The translations under genes and the position numbers were made by a program. Shown here piece after piece: positions 6,242 through 14,947 of a stretch of DNA of 17,392 bases; the stretch's first letter is position 1, and every line of letters starts with the position of its first letter. The notes beneath the pieces are model-generated. The model saw only the letters and a list, made by a program, of their open reading frames with translations, was not told where the DNA came from and made no database searches. The stretch is from JAAZAI01 sp050942875 (GTDB lineage Bacteria; Verrucomicrobiota; Kiritimatiellia; RFP12; UBA3636), in assembly GCA_050942875.1 (NCBI GenBank), contig JBMNOD010000074.1, positions 1-17,392 of the forward strand, in the 5' to 3' direction.

Positions 6242-9200
6242 AGACGCCTCCTTTCCTTTTCCATGTTGTGTTGACGTTCTTATGCCTCCTTGCCGCCTCG
6301 ATTGCGCACGCCGCCGTCGATGTCCCCTTTGCGCTCCCGCCGAAGCCGGGGACGTATCTTGTGACGCTCGCCGCTGTCTCAACGGAAAATCCGGATCACA
6401 TCGTTTCGACCTTCGTCTCGGGGCGGCCTTATGCCGTCACCCCGGAAAACGGCGGACGCTTCTCGGCCTCGTGGGATGGTCTCGACGACAATTTCATGCC
6501 CGTCCCGCCGGGCGAATACGCCTTGAAGGGCATTTACGCCCGCGCCGAACGCTGGCCCGTGGATGGGGAACATCACGCGGTGACGCCGCGCTATTGCGGC
6601 GGTGTCGGCGCGTTCCTGCCTGATCCGGCGACGCCTGAGCTCTGGACGGTGCCGATTCCGTTTTCGGGCGACCCGGTGTCGTCCCCGTTGCTTGATGTGA
6701 GCGCCGCGCCGAATGGTCGGGTCGTCCTCCATTACCAGTATCTTGAGAACGGCCGCAACGCCCCTCTCCTCGATCTCGACCGTCCGGACGGGCCCGAGCA
6801 AGTCGTGCGGGCGTTTCCCTCCGGCGGCGTGGGCGGCGGCCCGTGCGCCTGCACCGATGGCGAAACCGTCTGGGCGTGCAGCCGCGACGGCACGCCGGAT
6901 TTCGTCTATCGCGCCGACGGCACGCCGTTCGGCACGGATCGCGCCCCCGCGCGCGAGGGCGGCTTCCTGCCCCCGGGTCGCGTGCAGGATCTCGTCGCCA
7001 TTCCCGCCGCCGACGCCGGCGGGGAGCGCCCCGTCGTCTGCATCGTCCAGCGCGGTCGCATCATCCGCGCGCTCGACCCCGAATGGCATGTCGAACTGCC
7101 TGCGGAAAGCGCGACCGAGTTCGTTGACCAGATCACGTTTCACGACGGGCGCGACGGCACTTGCCTTGCCACCATCTCGGCCCAGCGCCCCCGGGCGGTC
7201 GCGGTCCATCAGTCTCGCCTTTTCATCTTGCAAAGCGGGATCACCATCGAAGATGCCGCTTCGGTGGCCGTCCTCCCGCTTACGCCCGACGGCCTGCCTG
7301 CCGCGCCCGCGCCGCATCCGTTCTTCCGAATCCCGGAGAACATCCATCCATGCGACATGGCGCTCGATTCCGCGGGCCGCATCTACTTGAGCGACACCGG
7401 GCGGAACCACGTCTTTCGCTTCTCTCCCGGCTCTCCGAATGCGAGCCGCCCTGATCGCCTTTTCGGCGCCGCTGTCTTCCAAACTCCCGGCGCCTGGGAT
7501 CCGCTTTCGTTCCATGGGCCGACGCGGCTTGCGATCCGCCGCGCGGCCGACGGCTCGGAGCGTCTCCTCGTTGTGGATTCGTTCGGAGCGAACCGTCTCT
7601 CCGAATGGGATGCCGAGACGGGTCGGCACCTCCGTTCCTACGATTCCTACCAGACGTTTGCGAACGGCGGCTGGGGGGCTGATCCCGAACGCCCCGGCGA
7701 TTTCTACATTCCCGGCCAGGGCGGCTGGCTCCAGCGCTATCGCGTGGATGCGGCGACGGGGCGCTGGACGTTGCAGGCGGTGTGGCCCGGCCTGCGATCC
7801 GAACGCGATCTTGCGCTCAACAAATTCGCCGTCGTCCGCGTCAGAGGGCGTCTCTATTTCGCCAGCGAGCAGAACGCGACGATCTACCGCCTCTCCGACG
7901 ATGGCCGCGCCCTTCTGCTTTCCGCCGCCATTCTCCGCGACGCATTCGACACCGTCTTCTGGAACGATGCGAACGGCAATGGCGAAATCGACGTGGACGA
8001 GACGCGCCCCTGCCCCGAGCTTCCTCCCGGCGTTTTGACCTATCATGGCCAAAAGTGGCTTGCCGATCTTTCCTACTGCGCCATCGGCCAGGGGACGCCC
8101 GATGTCTGGCGCTTGGCGCCCAGCGCTTTCGACGCGCACGGAAACCCCATTTTCTCTCAGTGGGAGAAACTTCTCACGGATCCTGTTTTCGCCGCGCGCC
8201 GCAACGGTTCGGCCACTGCGCTTTTCGGCGCCAACGAGCTTGCCGACGACTTCTCAAGCGATTGGATGCAGGCCGATGGGACGCCCGGCGGCTCGTTCTA
8301 CGTCCAGGCTCGCGGCGGGCGCGACTTCACCGCCAACTATGGCGCCCAGCACAAGATCTCCCGCTACGACATGGATCGCCATGGCGGCTATCGGCTGCGT
8401 TGGCGTGTCGGTCGCACGGACTTCCAGCGCACCGGCTCTCGCGGCGAATTCCTCGGCGCCATGCGTCTCTTCAAGCCCATCAACGGACTGCTTTCCGTCG
8501 TCGACCAGTCACGCGGCGGCATCTTCCTTTATACGGAGGATGGCCTTTACGTCGATACGGTTTTCGCGCCCGAATCGCTCGGCCGCGAGCAGGGCGTTTA
8601 CAAGCAGCATGGGGAATTCTTCGTCGGCACGCTCCAGGCCAATTCGGACAACGGGCGGATTTATTTTTGCGGCGGCAAGTTCACGCCGCTCCTTTACGAA
8701 ATGCGCGGCTGGTCGCTCCATGAGAATCCCGTCCGCCCCATCGAATCGCTTCCTCGGCGCATTGCGCTTTCCAGCTCCGCGATCGCGGATCCGCCGGAGA
8801 TGGCCATTGCCCTGCGCGGCGGCCCGGGCGCTGCGCGCGTCGCCACCGTCGCGCCGGCCTTTGGCGGCGTCGAGCTCCGCGACGGCGCCGACAAAGGCTG
8901 GGAGCGCGCCGCTCCCATTCGGCTTCCTGCGGGCGTCGGACGCTCCGTCGAGGTCCGGGCGCTCTACGATCCCGACCACATCTTCTTGCGCTGGCATGTT
9001 CGCACGGGTTCGCCCATTCGTCCGCCTGCGCTTGTCGATCCGAGCCGGCTCTTCTCCCACGACCTCGGCGCCGACACGCTCGGGTTCTATTGCGGCGAGG
9101 GCGACTTTGCCACGCGTCTGACGTTTGGGCTTTTCCGCGACGCCACCGGCGCCGTCGGTCCGGTCGGGATGGCCTTCCACCCTGTCTGGAAGGGGGCGTC

Positions 9201-10149
9201 CGCCCGTCCCGCAGGCTACAAGACGCCCGTGGGCGAAGTCCGCTTCGCCCACGTCGCGCCCATTGCCGGCGCCGACTACGGCTGGCGGATCGATGATGAT
9301 GGGCAGGGGTTCGTCCTGGCCGTCGCCATTCCGCGCGCCACCTTCCCCGGCTGGCGGAAGGCGCCGTTTTCGGGCGCCCTCCGCACCCGCGGCAACTTCG
9401 AGGCCAATCTGGGCGGGCACCATCGAATCTGGTGGGCGAACACGGACGGGACGGCCAGCTGCGAGACGCACGACGAACCGTCCGAGGCCCGTCTCCATCC
9501 AAGCTCCTGGGCGCCGATCCGTTTTGCGGATGCAGACGCGGGCCTCGTCCCGCTGGAGTGGGGAATCCTCGGTCCGTTTGGAGGCGACGGCGCAAGCGGC
9601 TGGTCCTACGATCCACCGCCTGCCGCCAAGCCGCTTGTGCGCGACTATTTCGAGAATGCCGTCTTCCCGCTCGATGGCAATCCCGGCGCACCGGATGCCA
9701 ACGCCTCCTACACGGGCCCGATGACGCGCGGCTGGTGGGGCGACGCCGAGAATGGCGCGCTGCGTTGGCGCGCCGTCCCGATCGCCGAGGTCGATTCCCG
9801 CGTCGTCGTCGGACTTGGATCCCAGCTTTGGTACGGCGCCGTGCGCATCGAGTCCAAACGCGATCTGGAGATCCCGCTTGAACTCCATTCCCATCCCATG
9901 ACGCACATCCGCTGGCATCTCAATGGCGAGGCGCTTCCTCTCGACGACACGGACTACGCAGACGATCCCGCCAGCGACCAGTTTCGCAGGATCGCGACGC
10001 GGCGCGTCCGCCTTCGCGCCGGCGACAATCTCCTTTCATTCCGCGCCTACTGCGTCGGCTATCCGCCGTTTCGCGTTGGCGCGCGACTTTTGGCTTCTTC
10101 CGAGGACGTCTGGTCGCTTCGGACGACGCCATTGACTCCATCACGTTGA
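6238..10149 (+). CDS. Large secreted mosaic protein: beta-propeller/NHL-like, EF-hand-like loop, CBM9-like domain
   Basis: A 1303-residue protein. The signal peptide (residues 1-25, cleavage after 'SIAHA') predicts export. Residues ~60-105 ('FSASWDGLDDNFMPVPPGEY') look like a FlgD-type Ig-like module. Residues ~145-560 and ~650-830 carry repeated 'GRIYLSDTGRNHVFRFSPG'-like segments (372-398), consistent with one or two NHL-type beta-propellers. D577-E588 ('DANGNGEIDVDE') fits a calcium-binding EF-hand/dockerin-type loop. Residues ~880-1100 ('DPDHIFLRWHV', 'GFVLAVAIPRATFPGW') resemble family 9 carbohydrate-binding modules. The last ~190 residues look like a galactose-binding-type beta-sandwich. 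No anchor or sorting signal is visible at the C-terminus. The start at 6238 overlaps the hydrolase stop by four bases; upstream in-frame codons would hide the signal. The protein probably binds glycans or acts as a surface scaffold; no catalytic motif is evident. Confidence 0.75.
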   Translation: MKTPPFLFHVVLTFLCLLAASIAHAAVDVPFALPPKPGTYLVTLAAVSTENPDHIVSTFVSGRPYAVTPENGGRFSASWDGLDDNFMPVPPGEYALKGIYARAERWPVDGEHHAVTPRYCGGVGAFLPDPATPELWTVPIPFSGDPVSSPLLDVSAAPNGRVVLHYQYLENGRNAPLLDLDRPDGPEQVVRAFPSGGVGGGPCACTDGETVWACSRDGTPDFVYRADGTPFGTDRAPAREGGFLPPGRVQDLVAIPAADAGGERPVVCIVQRGRIIRALDPEWHVELPAESATEFVDQITFHDGRDGTCLATISAQRPRAVAVHQSRLFILQSGITIEDAASVAVLPLTPDGLPAAPAPHPFFRIPENIHPCDMALDSAGRIYLSDTGRNHVFRFSPGSPNASRPDRLFGAAVFQTPGAWDPLSFHGPTRLAIRRAADGSERLLVVDSFGANRLSEWDAETGRHLRSYDSYQTFANGGWGADPERPGDFYIPGQGGWLQRYRVDAATGRWTLQAVWPGLRSERDLALNKFAVVRVRGRLYFASEQNATIYRLSDDGRALLLSAAILRDAFDTVFWNDANGNGEIDVDETRPCPELPPGVLTYHGQKWLADLSYCAIGQGTPDVWRLAPSAFDAHGNPIFSQWEKLLTDPVFAARRNGSATALFGANELADDFSSDWMQADGTPGGSFYVQARGGRDFTANYGAQHKISRYDMDRHGGYRLRWRVGRTDFQRTGSRGEFLGAMRLFKPINGLLSVVDQSRGGIFLYTEDGLYVDTVFAPESLGREQGVYKQHGEFFVGTLQANSDNGRIYFCGGKFTPLLYEMRGWSLHENPVRPIESLPRRIALSSSAIADPPEMAIALRGGPGAARVATVAPAFGGVELRDGADKGWERAAPIRLPAGVGRSVEVRALYDPDHIFLRWHVRTGSPIRPPALVDPSRLFSHDLGADTLGFYCGEGDFATRLTFGLFRDATGAVGPVGMAFHPVWKGASARPAGYKTPVGEVRFAHVAPIAGADYGWRIDDDGQGFVLAVAIPRATFPGWRKAPFSGALRTRGNFEANLGGHHRIWWANTDGTASCETHDEPSEARLHPSSWAPIRFADADAGLVPLEWGILGPFGGDGASGWSYDPPPAAKPLVRDYFENAVFPLDGNPGAPDANASYTGPMTRGWWGDAENGALRWRAVPIAEVDSRVVVGLGSQLWYGAVRIESKRDLEIPLELHSHPMTHIRWHLNGEALPLDDTDYADDPASDQFRRIATRRVRLRAGDNLLSFRAYCVGYPPFRVGARLLASSEDVWSLRTTPLTPSR

Positions 10150-10180
10150 CACCAGGCCAACTCAAAAGAAAGGGCTCACG

Positions 10181-12265
10181 ATGAACCTGAACGCATTGCG
10201 AACCATCCTTCTTGCGGCATCCGCCGCGACCGCCTTTGCCGGCGACAACTTCTACTGGAGCGCTGTCGCGCCCCAGCCCGCCAACTGGAACGATCTCGCA
10301 TCCTGGAAGATCGGAGGCGAATCCCAATGGGATCCCGACGCCACCGTCTTCCCGTCCGCGGCCAACCAAGATGTCGTCAACTTCCGGGGCTTCGACGCCG
10401 CCGTCACGGCAAACGCAGGCGCCACCAACGTTTTCTGGATTCTCAAGGCCGTCAATGGCGCCTCCGTCACCTTCCAGCCACCCGGCGTCTCGGCTTTCGA
10501 GGGCGTTTTCGCGGAATTTGACCCTGGCTGCGCCTTTTCGGTTCTTTCCGGGACGTTTGCCATGCCCGCCCGGGAGATTTACGCCAAATCACCCGCCTCG
10601 ATCCGGTTCGAAGGCGTCGGCACCCGTGTCATCGGTCGCGCGGCTGGCGGGGGGAACAACGATTACCTTCAGATCCAGGTTTTCGATCATGATGGCGACA
10701 TTCGCTTCCGCAACGGCGTCCACGCCTCCAACGTCCGGGTCAATCTTTCCACGTTCGACCATTCGGGCTATGACAACCGCCTCCTCATCGACGGCACGGG
10801 AACCGTCATCGACGATCTTTATGTTGGCGGCCGCTACTACAACTCGGAAATCCGCGTGGAAGATGGTGCCACCGTCAACGGAATGAAGTTCAAATACGAG
10901 GAGAACATCGTTCCTGCCGTCGCCCTGGCAACCAATCTCTTCCACGTCGAAAACGCCACCGTCAACGGCCTCGTCTTCGAATGGGAGTTCGCCCAGCTTC
11001 CCCGCGCCGCTTTCGTCTTCGGTCCTGGCAGCCAGGTTTTCATGCCCGCTTGGGATGGGCATGCGCTTGTCAGCTCCAACGCCCTGCTTCGCGTTGCCGG
11101 CGAAGACGCCGTCTTTTCGAACTTCAACTTCCGCGTCTCCTCCCGCGATGCGCGGATCGAGGTCGCGGACGGCGCAACGCCCGTCAGCCGCTGGTTCCGG
11201 ATGGGCTGTGGCGGCGCGGATCAAGTCGGCCGCGTGAGCGGCGCGGACACCTGCTGGACTCTCGTCCCGAACGACATGGAACTCGAGGGCGTTTTCATCG
11301 TCGGCGAATTGGACGCCGGCAGACCGGGCGCCGGCAACACGCTTTTCATCGAAGACGGCGCCACGGTCAACATCGTCACGAACAACAGCTTCAAGAACGG
11401 ACAGCTCATCGTTCGTCTCACGGGTTTTCTCGTCGGCAAGGAGCCCGGGGATGACGGCAACGCCGTCTATGTCCGCAACGGCGCCGTTGTTGACAACGCC
11501 ACCTGGACCGGCGTCGGCGGCACCTTCATCAGCTCCGGCGGCGACGGCGGCGACGGCAATCTCTTCTGCGTCTCCAACGCCGTCTATCGCGGCGGCACGG
11601 GCTACAACGACCTCTGGGACGCGACCTTGTTTGTCGGCGGCATGCAGGGCTCCGGAAACACTTTCGAAGTGCTCGACGGCGGCACGGCCTCCTTCAGCGG
11701 CTGCGTCCAGCTTGCCCGCGGCGGCGATTCCGGCGGCAACGTCCTGCGCTGCCGCAACGCCCGCCTCGACGTCGCCTACAAGATCAACCTCGTTCCTGCG
11801 ACGCTGGCCAACGGTCCCTGCCGCGTTGAGATCGGCGGCACCAATGGCGTTGTCGCGGCCCAGATCATTGATCGGGAGAATTTCAACGGCGTCGATGATC
11901 CGCTGATCGTGTCGCTTTCCATCCCGGCTGAAGGGCGTTCGACCACCGAACCCTTCCTTCGCCTCGGTGAACAGCCCAATAAATTCGATCCGGCGCTCGC
12001 CACCGGCGGCATTGTGCTCGGATTGGACATTGATCGCCATTGGGCGCAGTCCGGCCGCGATCGCACCATCGACCTTGTTTCCCTTGCCAACAATCCCGGC
12101 AATCCCGGCATGGCCGAATACATTCTCACGCAATTCGCCTCGACCGTTTCGTCCGAGGATCTCGGAGACTGCGGGACGTCGGTCGAGTTCGACGCCGCTT
12201 CCGCCGCCTGGATTCTTCGCCTGACGGCCGCGAATCCATCCGGAACGCTCGTCACCATCCGTTAG
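10181..12265 (+). CDS. Secreted beta-helix-type repeat protein (adhesin-like)
   Basis: A 694-residue protein with a signal peptide (MNLNALRTILLAASAATAFA, cleavage after A20). The mature N-terminus, 'NFYWSAVAPQPANWNDLASW', is the opening I associate with autotransporter-like surface proteins of Verrucomicrobia-type bacteria. The body holds irregular repeats of the form N-x-hydrophobic-x-hydrophobic-x-(D/N)-G-A-x-V. Examples start near residues 199, 224, 252, 386, 427, 460, 493 and 520 ('NTLFIEDGATVNI', 'NAVYVRNGAVVDN', 'NTFEVLDGGTASF'). The later repeats are 27-41 residues apart, which suggests a right-handed beta-helix. No autotransporter barrel, PEP-CTERM or LPXTG signal is seen at the C-terminus, so its anchoring is unclear. 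It starts 31 bases after the mosaic protein, with AAAGGG before ATG, and ends just before the terminator-like hairpin at 12271. Function is unknown; adhesion or glycan contact is an inference. Confidence 0.7.
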   Translation: MNLNALRTILLAASAATAFAGDNFYWSAVAPQPANWNDLASWKIGGESQWDPDATVFPSAANQDVVNFRGFDAAVTANAGATNVFWILKAVNGASVTFQPPGVSAFEGVFAEFDPGCAFSVLSGTFAMPAREIYAKSPASIRFEGVGTRVIGRAAGGGNNDYLQIQVFDHDGDIRFRNGVHASNVRVNLSTFDHSGYDNRLLIDGTGTVIDDLYVGGRYYNSEIRVEDGATVNGMKFKYEENIVPAVALATNLFHVENATVNGLVFEWEFAQLPRAAFVFGPGSQVFMPAWDGHALVSSNALLRVAGEDAVFSNFNFRVSSRDARIEVADGATPVSRWFRMGCGGADQVGRVSGADTCWTLVPNDMELEGVFIVGELDAGRPGAGNTLFIEDGATVNIVTNNSFKNGQLIVRLTGFLVGKEPGDDGNAVYVRNGAVVDNATWTGVGGTFISSGGDGGDGNLFCVSNAVYRGGTGYNDLWDATLFVGGMQGSGNTFEVLDGGTASFSGCVQLARGGDSGGNVLRCRNARLDVAYKINLVPATLANGPCRVEIGGTNGVVAAQIIDRENFNGVDDPLIVSLSIPAEGRSTTEPFLRLGEQPNKFDPALATGGIVLGLDIDRHWAQSGRDRTIDLVSLANNPGNPGMAEYILTQFASTVSSEDLGDCGTSVEFDAASAAWILRLTAANPSGTLVTIR

Positions 12266-12270
12266 TTCGT

Positions 12271-12330
12271 CGCGATGACAGCCTGCGCTTGCTTCGGCTT
12301 TGGCTGTCGTCGCGCTTCGCGATTGTTTTT
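12271..12330 (+). terminator. Terminator-like hairpin closing the hydrolase cluster
   Basis: A 13-bp stem (12271-12283 with 12302-12314, one G-T pair) encloses an 18-base loop. A second small stem, CGCG-CTT-CGCG (12311-12321), leads into ATTGTTTTT (12322-12330). The T-run follows the second stem closely. The structure begins five bases after the stop of the beta-helix gene and ends eight bases before the next ATG. It would separate the two transcription units, although no promoter for the downstream gene is obvious. Confidence 0.5.
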
Positions 12331-12338
12331 CTCCTGCC

Positions 12339-13880
12339 ATGACGCCTCGCTTTCGCATTGTCTGCTTTGGCGACTCCATCACCGGATGCCGTCCCGGCGA
12401 ACCGTACCGCCATCTTTACCTCAAGTGGGCCGACCTCCTCGGCTTCGCGCTTGAGGTGAAGTTTGGAGCCGGTTGTTGCGAGGTCGTCAACGCCGGCCAT
12501 GCCGGCGACACGGCTTGCGTCGCCGAGGCGCCTGGCCCCCCCGGATCGCCTCCCGGCGCACCATCGCGGCTGGCGTCGCAGGTTCTTGACCACGCCCCCG
12601 ACCTTGTCATCGTGCTGCTTGGCGGCAACGACTTCGCCCCCGAAGCCGTGGCTCGCCGCGGCGATCCCTCCGCCGCCGTGCAAGAGAGCCTTGAGTCGAT
12701 CGGCAAGTCGGTTCTCGCTTCCGGCGCGGCGCTTCTTTTCTTGCAATATCCGCCTGCGCAGGCAAGCTGCGCAGCGAGCGCCTGGACTCATCTGGAACGA
12801 GCGAATCCGGTGATTGCCGCCGCCGCCGCGTCGCTGTCGGCGCCATGTTTTGACCCGGGGCCGGCTTTCCGTGCTGCCGAAGCTCGTGGCGTCCCCCGCG
12901 AAGCTCTCCGCGATCCGAATGACGGCGTTCATCTCCGACCCGTTGGCGAAGTGGTTTTTGCTCAAGGCATCCTCGATGCCGTGGCGGTGATCCTGTTCAA
13001 AACGAATCCACTGCACATCACGAGCGGGGATTGCGCCGGCGATCGTCTGGCAAGGGCCGGGCTGCCGGGGGACGTCCTGGTGTGGCACGACATCCTCTAC
13101 GATGGCGTCCGCAAGCCGGGGTGGCCGGACGACGCCACGTTCGCCGCGCGCGCGGAGCTGCTCGAAGCATCGACCGGCGGCGGGCTTGGCCAGGCGCTGA
13201 TCCTCAAGACCTTGGAGCGGCAATACCAGGCTCTCGAGGACGCCGCCGCAGGCAGGCGGCCGATGGTCTTGTGGTTCGACGCCTGTCTCTTCGACATGGC
13301 GATGCTGGCGCACATCCTCGCGTGTCTGCATGAGCGGCAGGCGTCGGATGTGGAGTTGCTTTGCATCGACGCCTTCCCCGGCATCGAGCCTTACAACGGC
13401 CTCGGGCAGCTCCAGCCTGAAGCGCTTGCCTCGTGCCATGCCCGTCGCAAACCCGTCACGGCCGGGCAGTTTGCGTTTGCGGTCGATGTCGATCGGGCTT
13501 TTGCGGAGCAGGATTTCGACGCGCTGGCGCGCGTGGCGCGGATGGACGCCGCCCCGCTGCCGTGGATGCCGCCCGCCGCCGCCCGCTGGATCGCCGAACA
13601 GCCGGACCCTGCCACGGGGCTGGGGCGTCTGGCGACGCTCGCCCTCGACGCGATTCGCGGCGGGAGCGATGCCCCCTCCGGCATTTTCAAGACGGTCGCC
13701 GCCGCCGATCCGCCGCCGCAGTACTGGGGCGATACGCAGCTTTGGCGCAGGGTCAACGAACTCGCCGACCGTGATCCGCCGCTTGTGCGCATTGAAGGCC
13801 CGGCGCCGCGTCTGCCCTTGTGGACGAGCGAGCATCCGCTTGACGCCTTCCGCATTCTGCCGACGGATGCGTTGCGCTAG
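12339..13880 (+). CDS. Fusion protein: SGNH/GDSL hydrolase with C-terminal DUF1835-like domain
   Basis: A 513-residue protein without a signal peptide. Residues ~4-218 form an SGNH/GDSL esterase-type domain. Block I is G11-D12-S13 (S13 nucleophile) and block II lies around 'NAGHAGDT' (51-58). Block III is G95-G96-N97-D98 and block V is D195-G196-V197-H198 (catalytic Asp and His). All four blocks are present, so an active hydrolase of ester-linked acyl groups is likely. From ~224 ('NPLHITSGDCAGDRLARAG') to the end the sequence follows the layout of DUF1835 proteins. It has 'VLVWHDILYDG' (246-256), 'MVLWFDACLFD' (309-319), 'IDAFPG' and 'YNGLGQLQPE' (343-361), and 'YWGDTQLWRRVNELA' (462-476). 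These are normally stand-alone proteins starting near 'LHIT'. The join is in one uninterrupted frame. The start at 12339 puts block I 10 residues in; an in-frame TTG at 12300 lies inside the hairpin. No clear ribosome binding site precedes the ATG. Confidence 0.8.
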   Translation: MTPRFRIVCFGDSITGCRPGEPYRHLYLKWADLLGFALEVKFGAGCCEVVNAGHAGDTACVAEAPGPPGSPPGAPSRLASQVLDHAPDLVIVLLGGNDFAPEAVARRGDPSAAVQESLESIGKSVLASGAALLFLQYPPAQASCAASAWTHLERANPVIAAAAASLSAPCFDPGPAFRAAEARGVPREALRDPNDGVHLRPVGEVVFAQGILDAVAVILFKTNPLHITSGDCAGDRLARAGLPGDVLVWHDILYDGVRKPGWPDDATFAARAELLEASTGGGLGQALILKTLERQYQALEDAAAGRRPMVLWFDACLFDMAMLAHILACLHERQASDVELLCIDAFPGIEPYNGLGQLQPEALASCHARRKPVTAGQFAFAVDVDRAFAEQDFDALARVARMDAAPLPWMPPAAARWIAEQPDPATGLGRLATLALDAIRGGSDAPSGIFKTVAAADPPPQYWGDTQLWRRVNELADRDPPLVRIEGPAPRLPLWTSEHPLDAFRILPTDALR

Positions 13881-13891
13881 TTGCTTGGGAA

Positions 13892-13909
13892 GTCGACAAA
13901 GTTTGCGAC
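13892..13909. terminator. Weak hairpin between convergent genes
   Basis: GTCG(A)CAA-AGT-TTGCGAC forms a 7-bp stem with one bulged base in the 45-base gap between the converging fusion gene and the patatin gene. No T-run follows on either strand. It may act as a weak bidirectional stop, or it may be chance. Confidence 0.2.
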
Positions 13910-13925
13910 AAAGGAGCCTTTCGCG

Positions 13926-14906
13926 CTAGCTCCAGTCCTTCATTGCCGCGAGGGTGGCGTCGTGGCCTGCCTTGATGGCGACGGCGGCGCGGCTGAAGTC
14001 CATCGTTGCGATGTCGCCCACGGCGGGTTCGATCAGGATGTCCGGCGGGTTGGCGCGGATGCAATCCTGGGTCAGGCGGTCTTCGGCGATCCGCCAGGCG
14101 CGCGTCAATACGTCGAAGAGGTTCATCCCGGGGTCGCTGTCGGATTCTGTGCGATGCCGCTTGGAGGAGAGTTTGCCCACCTTTGCGGTGAGGCGCATCA
14201 TTTGCTGCTGCAAGAGGTCGGCGAGGTTGCCGGGGCGCGAGCCGTCATTCGTCTCTGTCTCTGTCTCTGGCTCCGGTGCGGCATGGTTGTTGTTGATGTT
14301 GACGGCGATGACGCGGGTGGCGCCCATGGCGCGAGCCGTTTCGATGGGCAGGGGGTTGACGATGCCGCCATCGACGAGAAGCCGTTTGCCGAAGCGGACG
14401 GGCGTGAAGACGCCGGGGATGGAAATGGAGGCGCGGATGGCTTCGATCAGCGACCCGCTCGTGAAGACGACCGGTTCGGCCGTCTCGAGGTCGGCCGCGA
14501 CGGCGGCGTAGGGAAGCGACAGGTCTTCGATGCGCTCGACCGGGATCATCTTGCCCAGGAGATCGGCCACCTTTCGTCCTTCGATCAGGCCGCCGCGCGG
14601 GATGCCGAACTCGATGAACATTTGCGTGGCCTTGAACCAGTCGAGGTCTTCCGAGAATTTGAGGAAGTCGTCCAGGACGCCGGCCGCCTGGACGGCGGCG
14701 GCGATCGAGCCGATGCTGGTGCCGACGACGAGATCCGGCTTGAAGCCGATCTCGCGAAAGGCCTTCATCACGCCGGCGTGCGCCCAGCCTCGCGCACCGC
14801 CGCTGCCAAACGCGACGGCGGTGCGCACGCGTCGGCGCGAGCGGCGGAACACGTTTCGGACGGCGGTCCACTGCCGTTCAACATCGTGTTCCTTGGTCGT
14901 CTTCAT
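13926..14906 (-). CDS. Patatin-like phospholipase (RssA-like)
   Basis: A 326-residue protein of the bacterial patatin family (COG1752/RssA type), serine acyl hydrolases with a Ser-Asp dyad. Using the start at 14906, the oxyanion-hole motif 'GSGGARGWAHAG' is at 34-45. The nucleophile elbow G-T-S-I-G has S64. The catalytic aspartate is D179 in 'DGGIVNPLP'. All key residues are present and the length fits the family. No signal peptide is seen, and the N-terminus is basic ('RRSRRRVRT'), so it is probably cytoplasmic or membrane-associated. A short acidic run 'EPETETETNDG' (~212-222) comes from a small hexamer repeat in the DNA and probably forms a loop. The start at 14906 has AGAGAAGG just upstream. 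An in-frame ATG at 14921 (five residues longer) has a poorer site but cannot be excluded. The gene follows rnr by about 40 bases on the same strand and is probably transcribed with it. Confidence 0.88.
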   Translation of the reverse strand: MKTTKEHDVERQWTAVRNVFRRSRRRVRTAVAFGSGGARGWAHAGVMKAFREIGFKPDLVVGTSIGSIAAAVQAAGVLDDFLKFSEDLDWFKATQMFIEFGIPRGGLIEGRKVADLLGKMIPVERIEDLSLPYAAVAADLETAEPVVFTSGSLIEAIRASISIPGVFTPVRFGKRLLVDGGIVNPLPIETARAMGATRVIAVNINNNHAAPEPETETETNDGSRPGNLADLLQQQMMRLTAKVGKLSSKRHRTESDSDPGMNLFDVLTRAWRIAEDRLTQDCIRANPPDILIEPAVGDIATMDFSRAAVAIKAGHDATLAAMKDWS

Positions 14907-14947
14907 TGCCTTCTCTTTCATCTTGTCTGCGGGCGGTGGGTGCGCCG

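Noticed and set aside
4316..6382. 688-residue open frame on the minus strand opposite the hydrolase gene
   Set aside because: It is a shadow of the GC-rich plus-strand gene. It is arginine- and glycine-rich, shows no domain, has no ribosome binding site, and the plus-strand protein has clear enzyme-like motifs.
8509..9918. 469-residue minus-strand open frame opposite the mosaic protein
   Set aside because: It is an arginine-rich shadow within one long, domain-bearing plus-strand gene.
10589..12382. 597-residue minus-strand open frame opposite the beta-helix gene
   Set aside because: The alanine/valine/aspartate-rich composition is that of a shadow. The plus-strand frame has a signal peptide, ribosome binding site and repeats.
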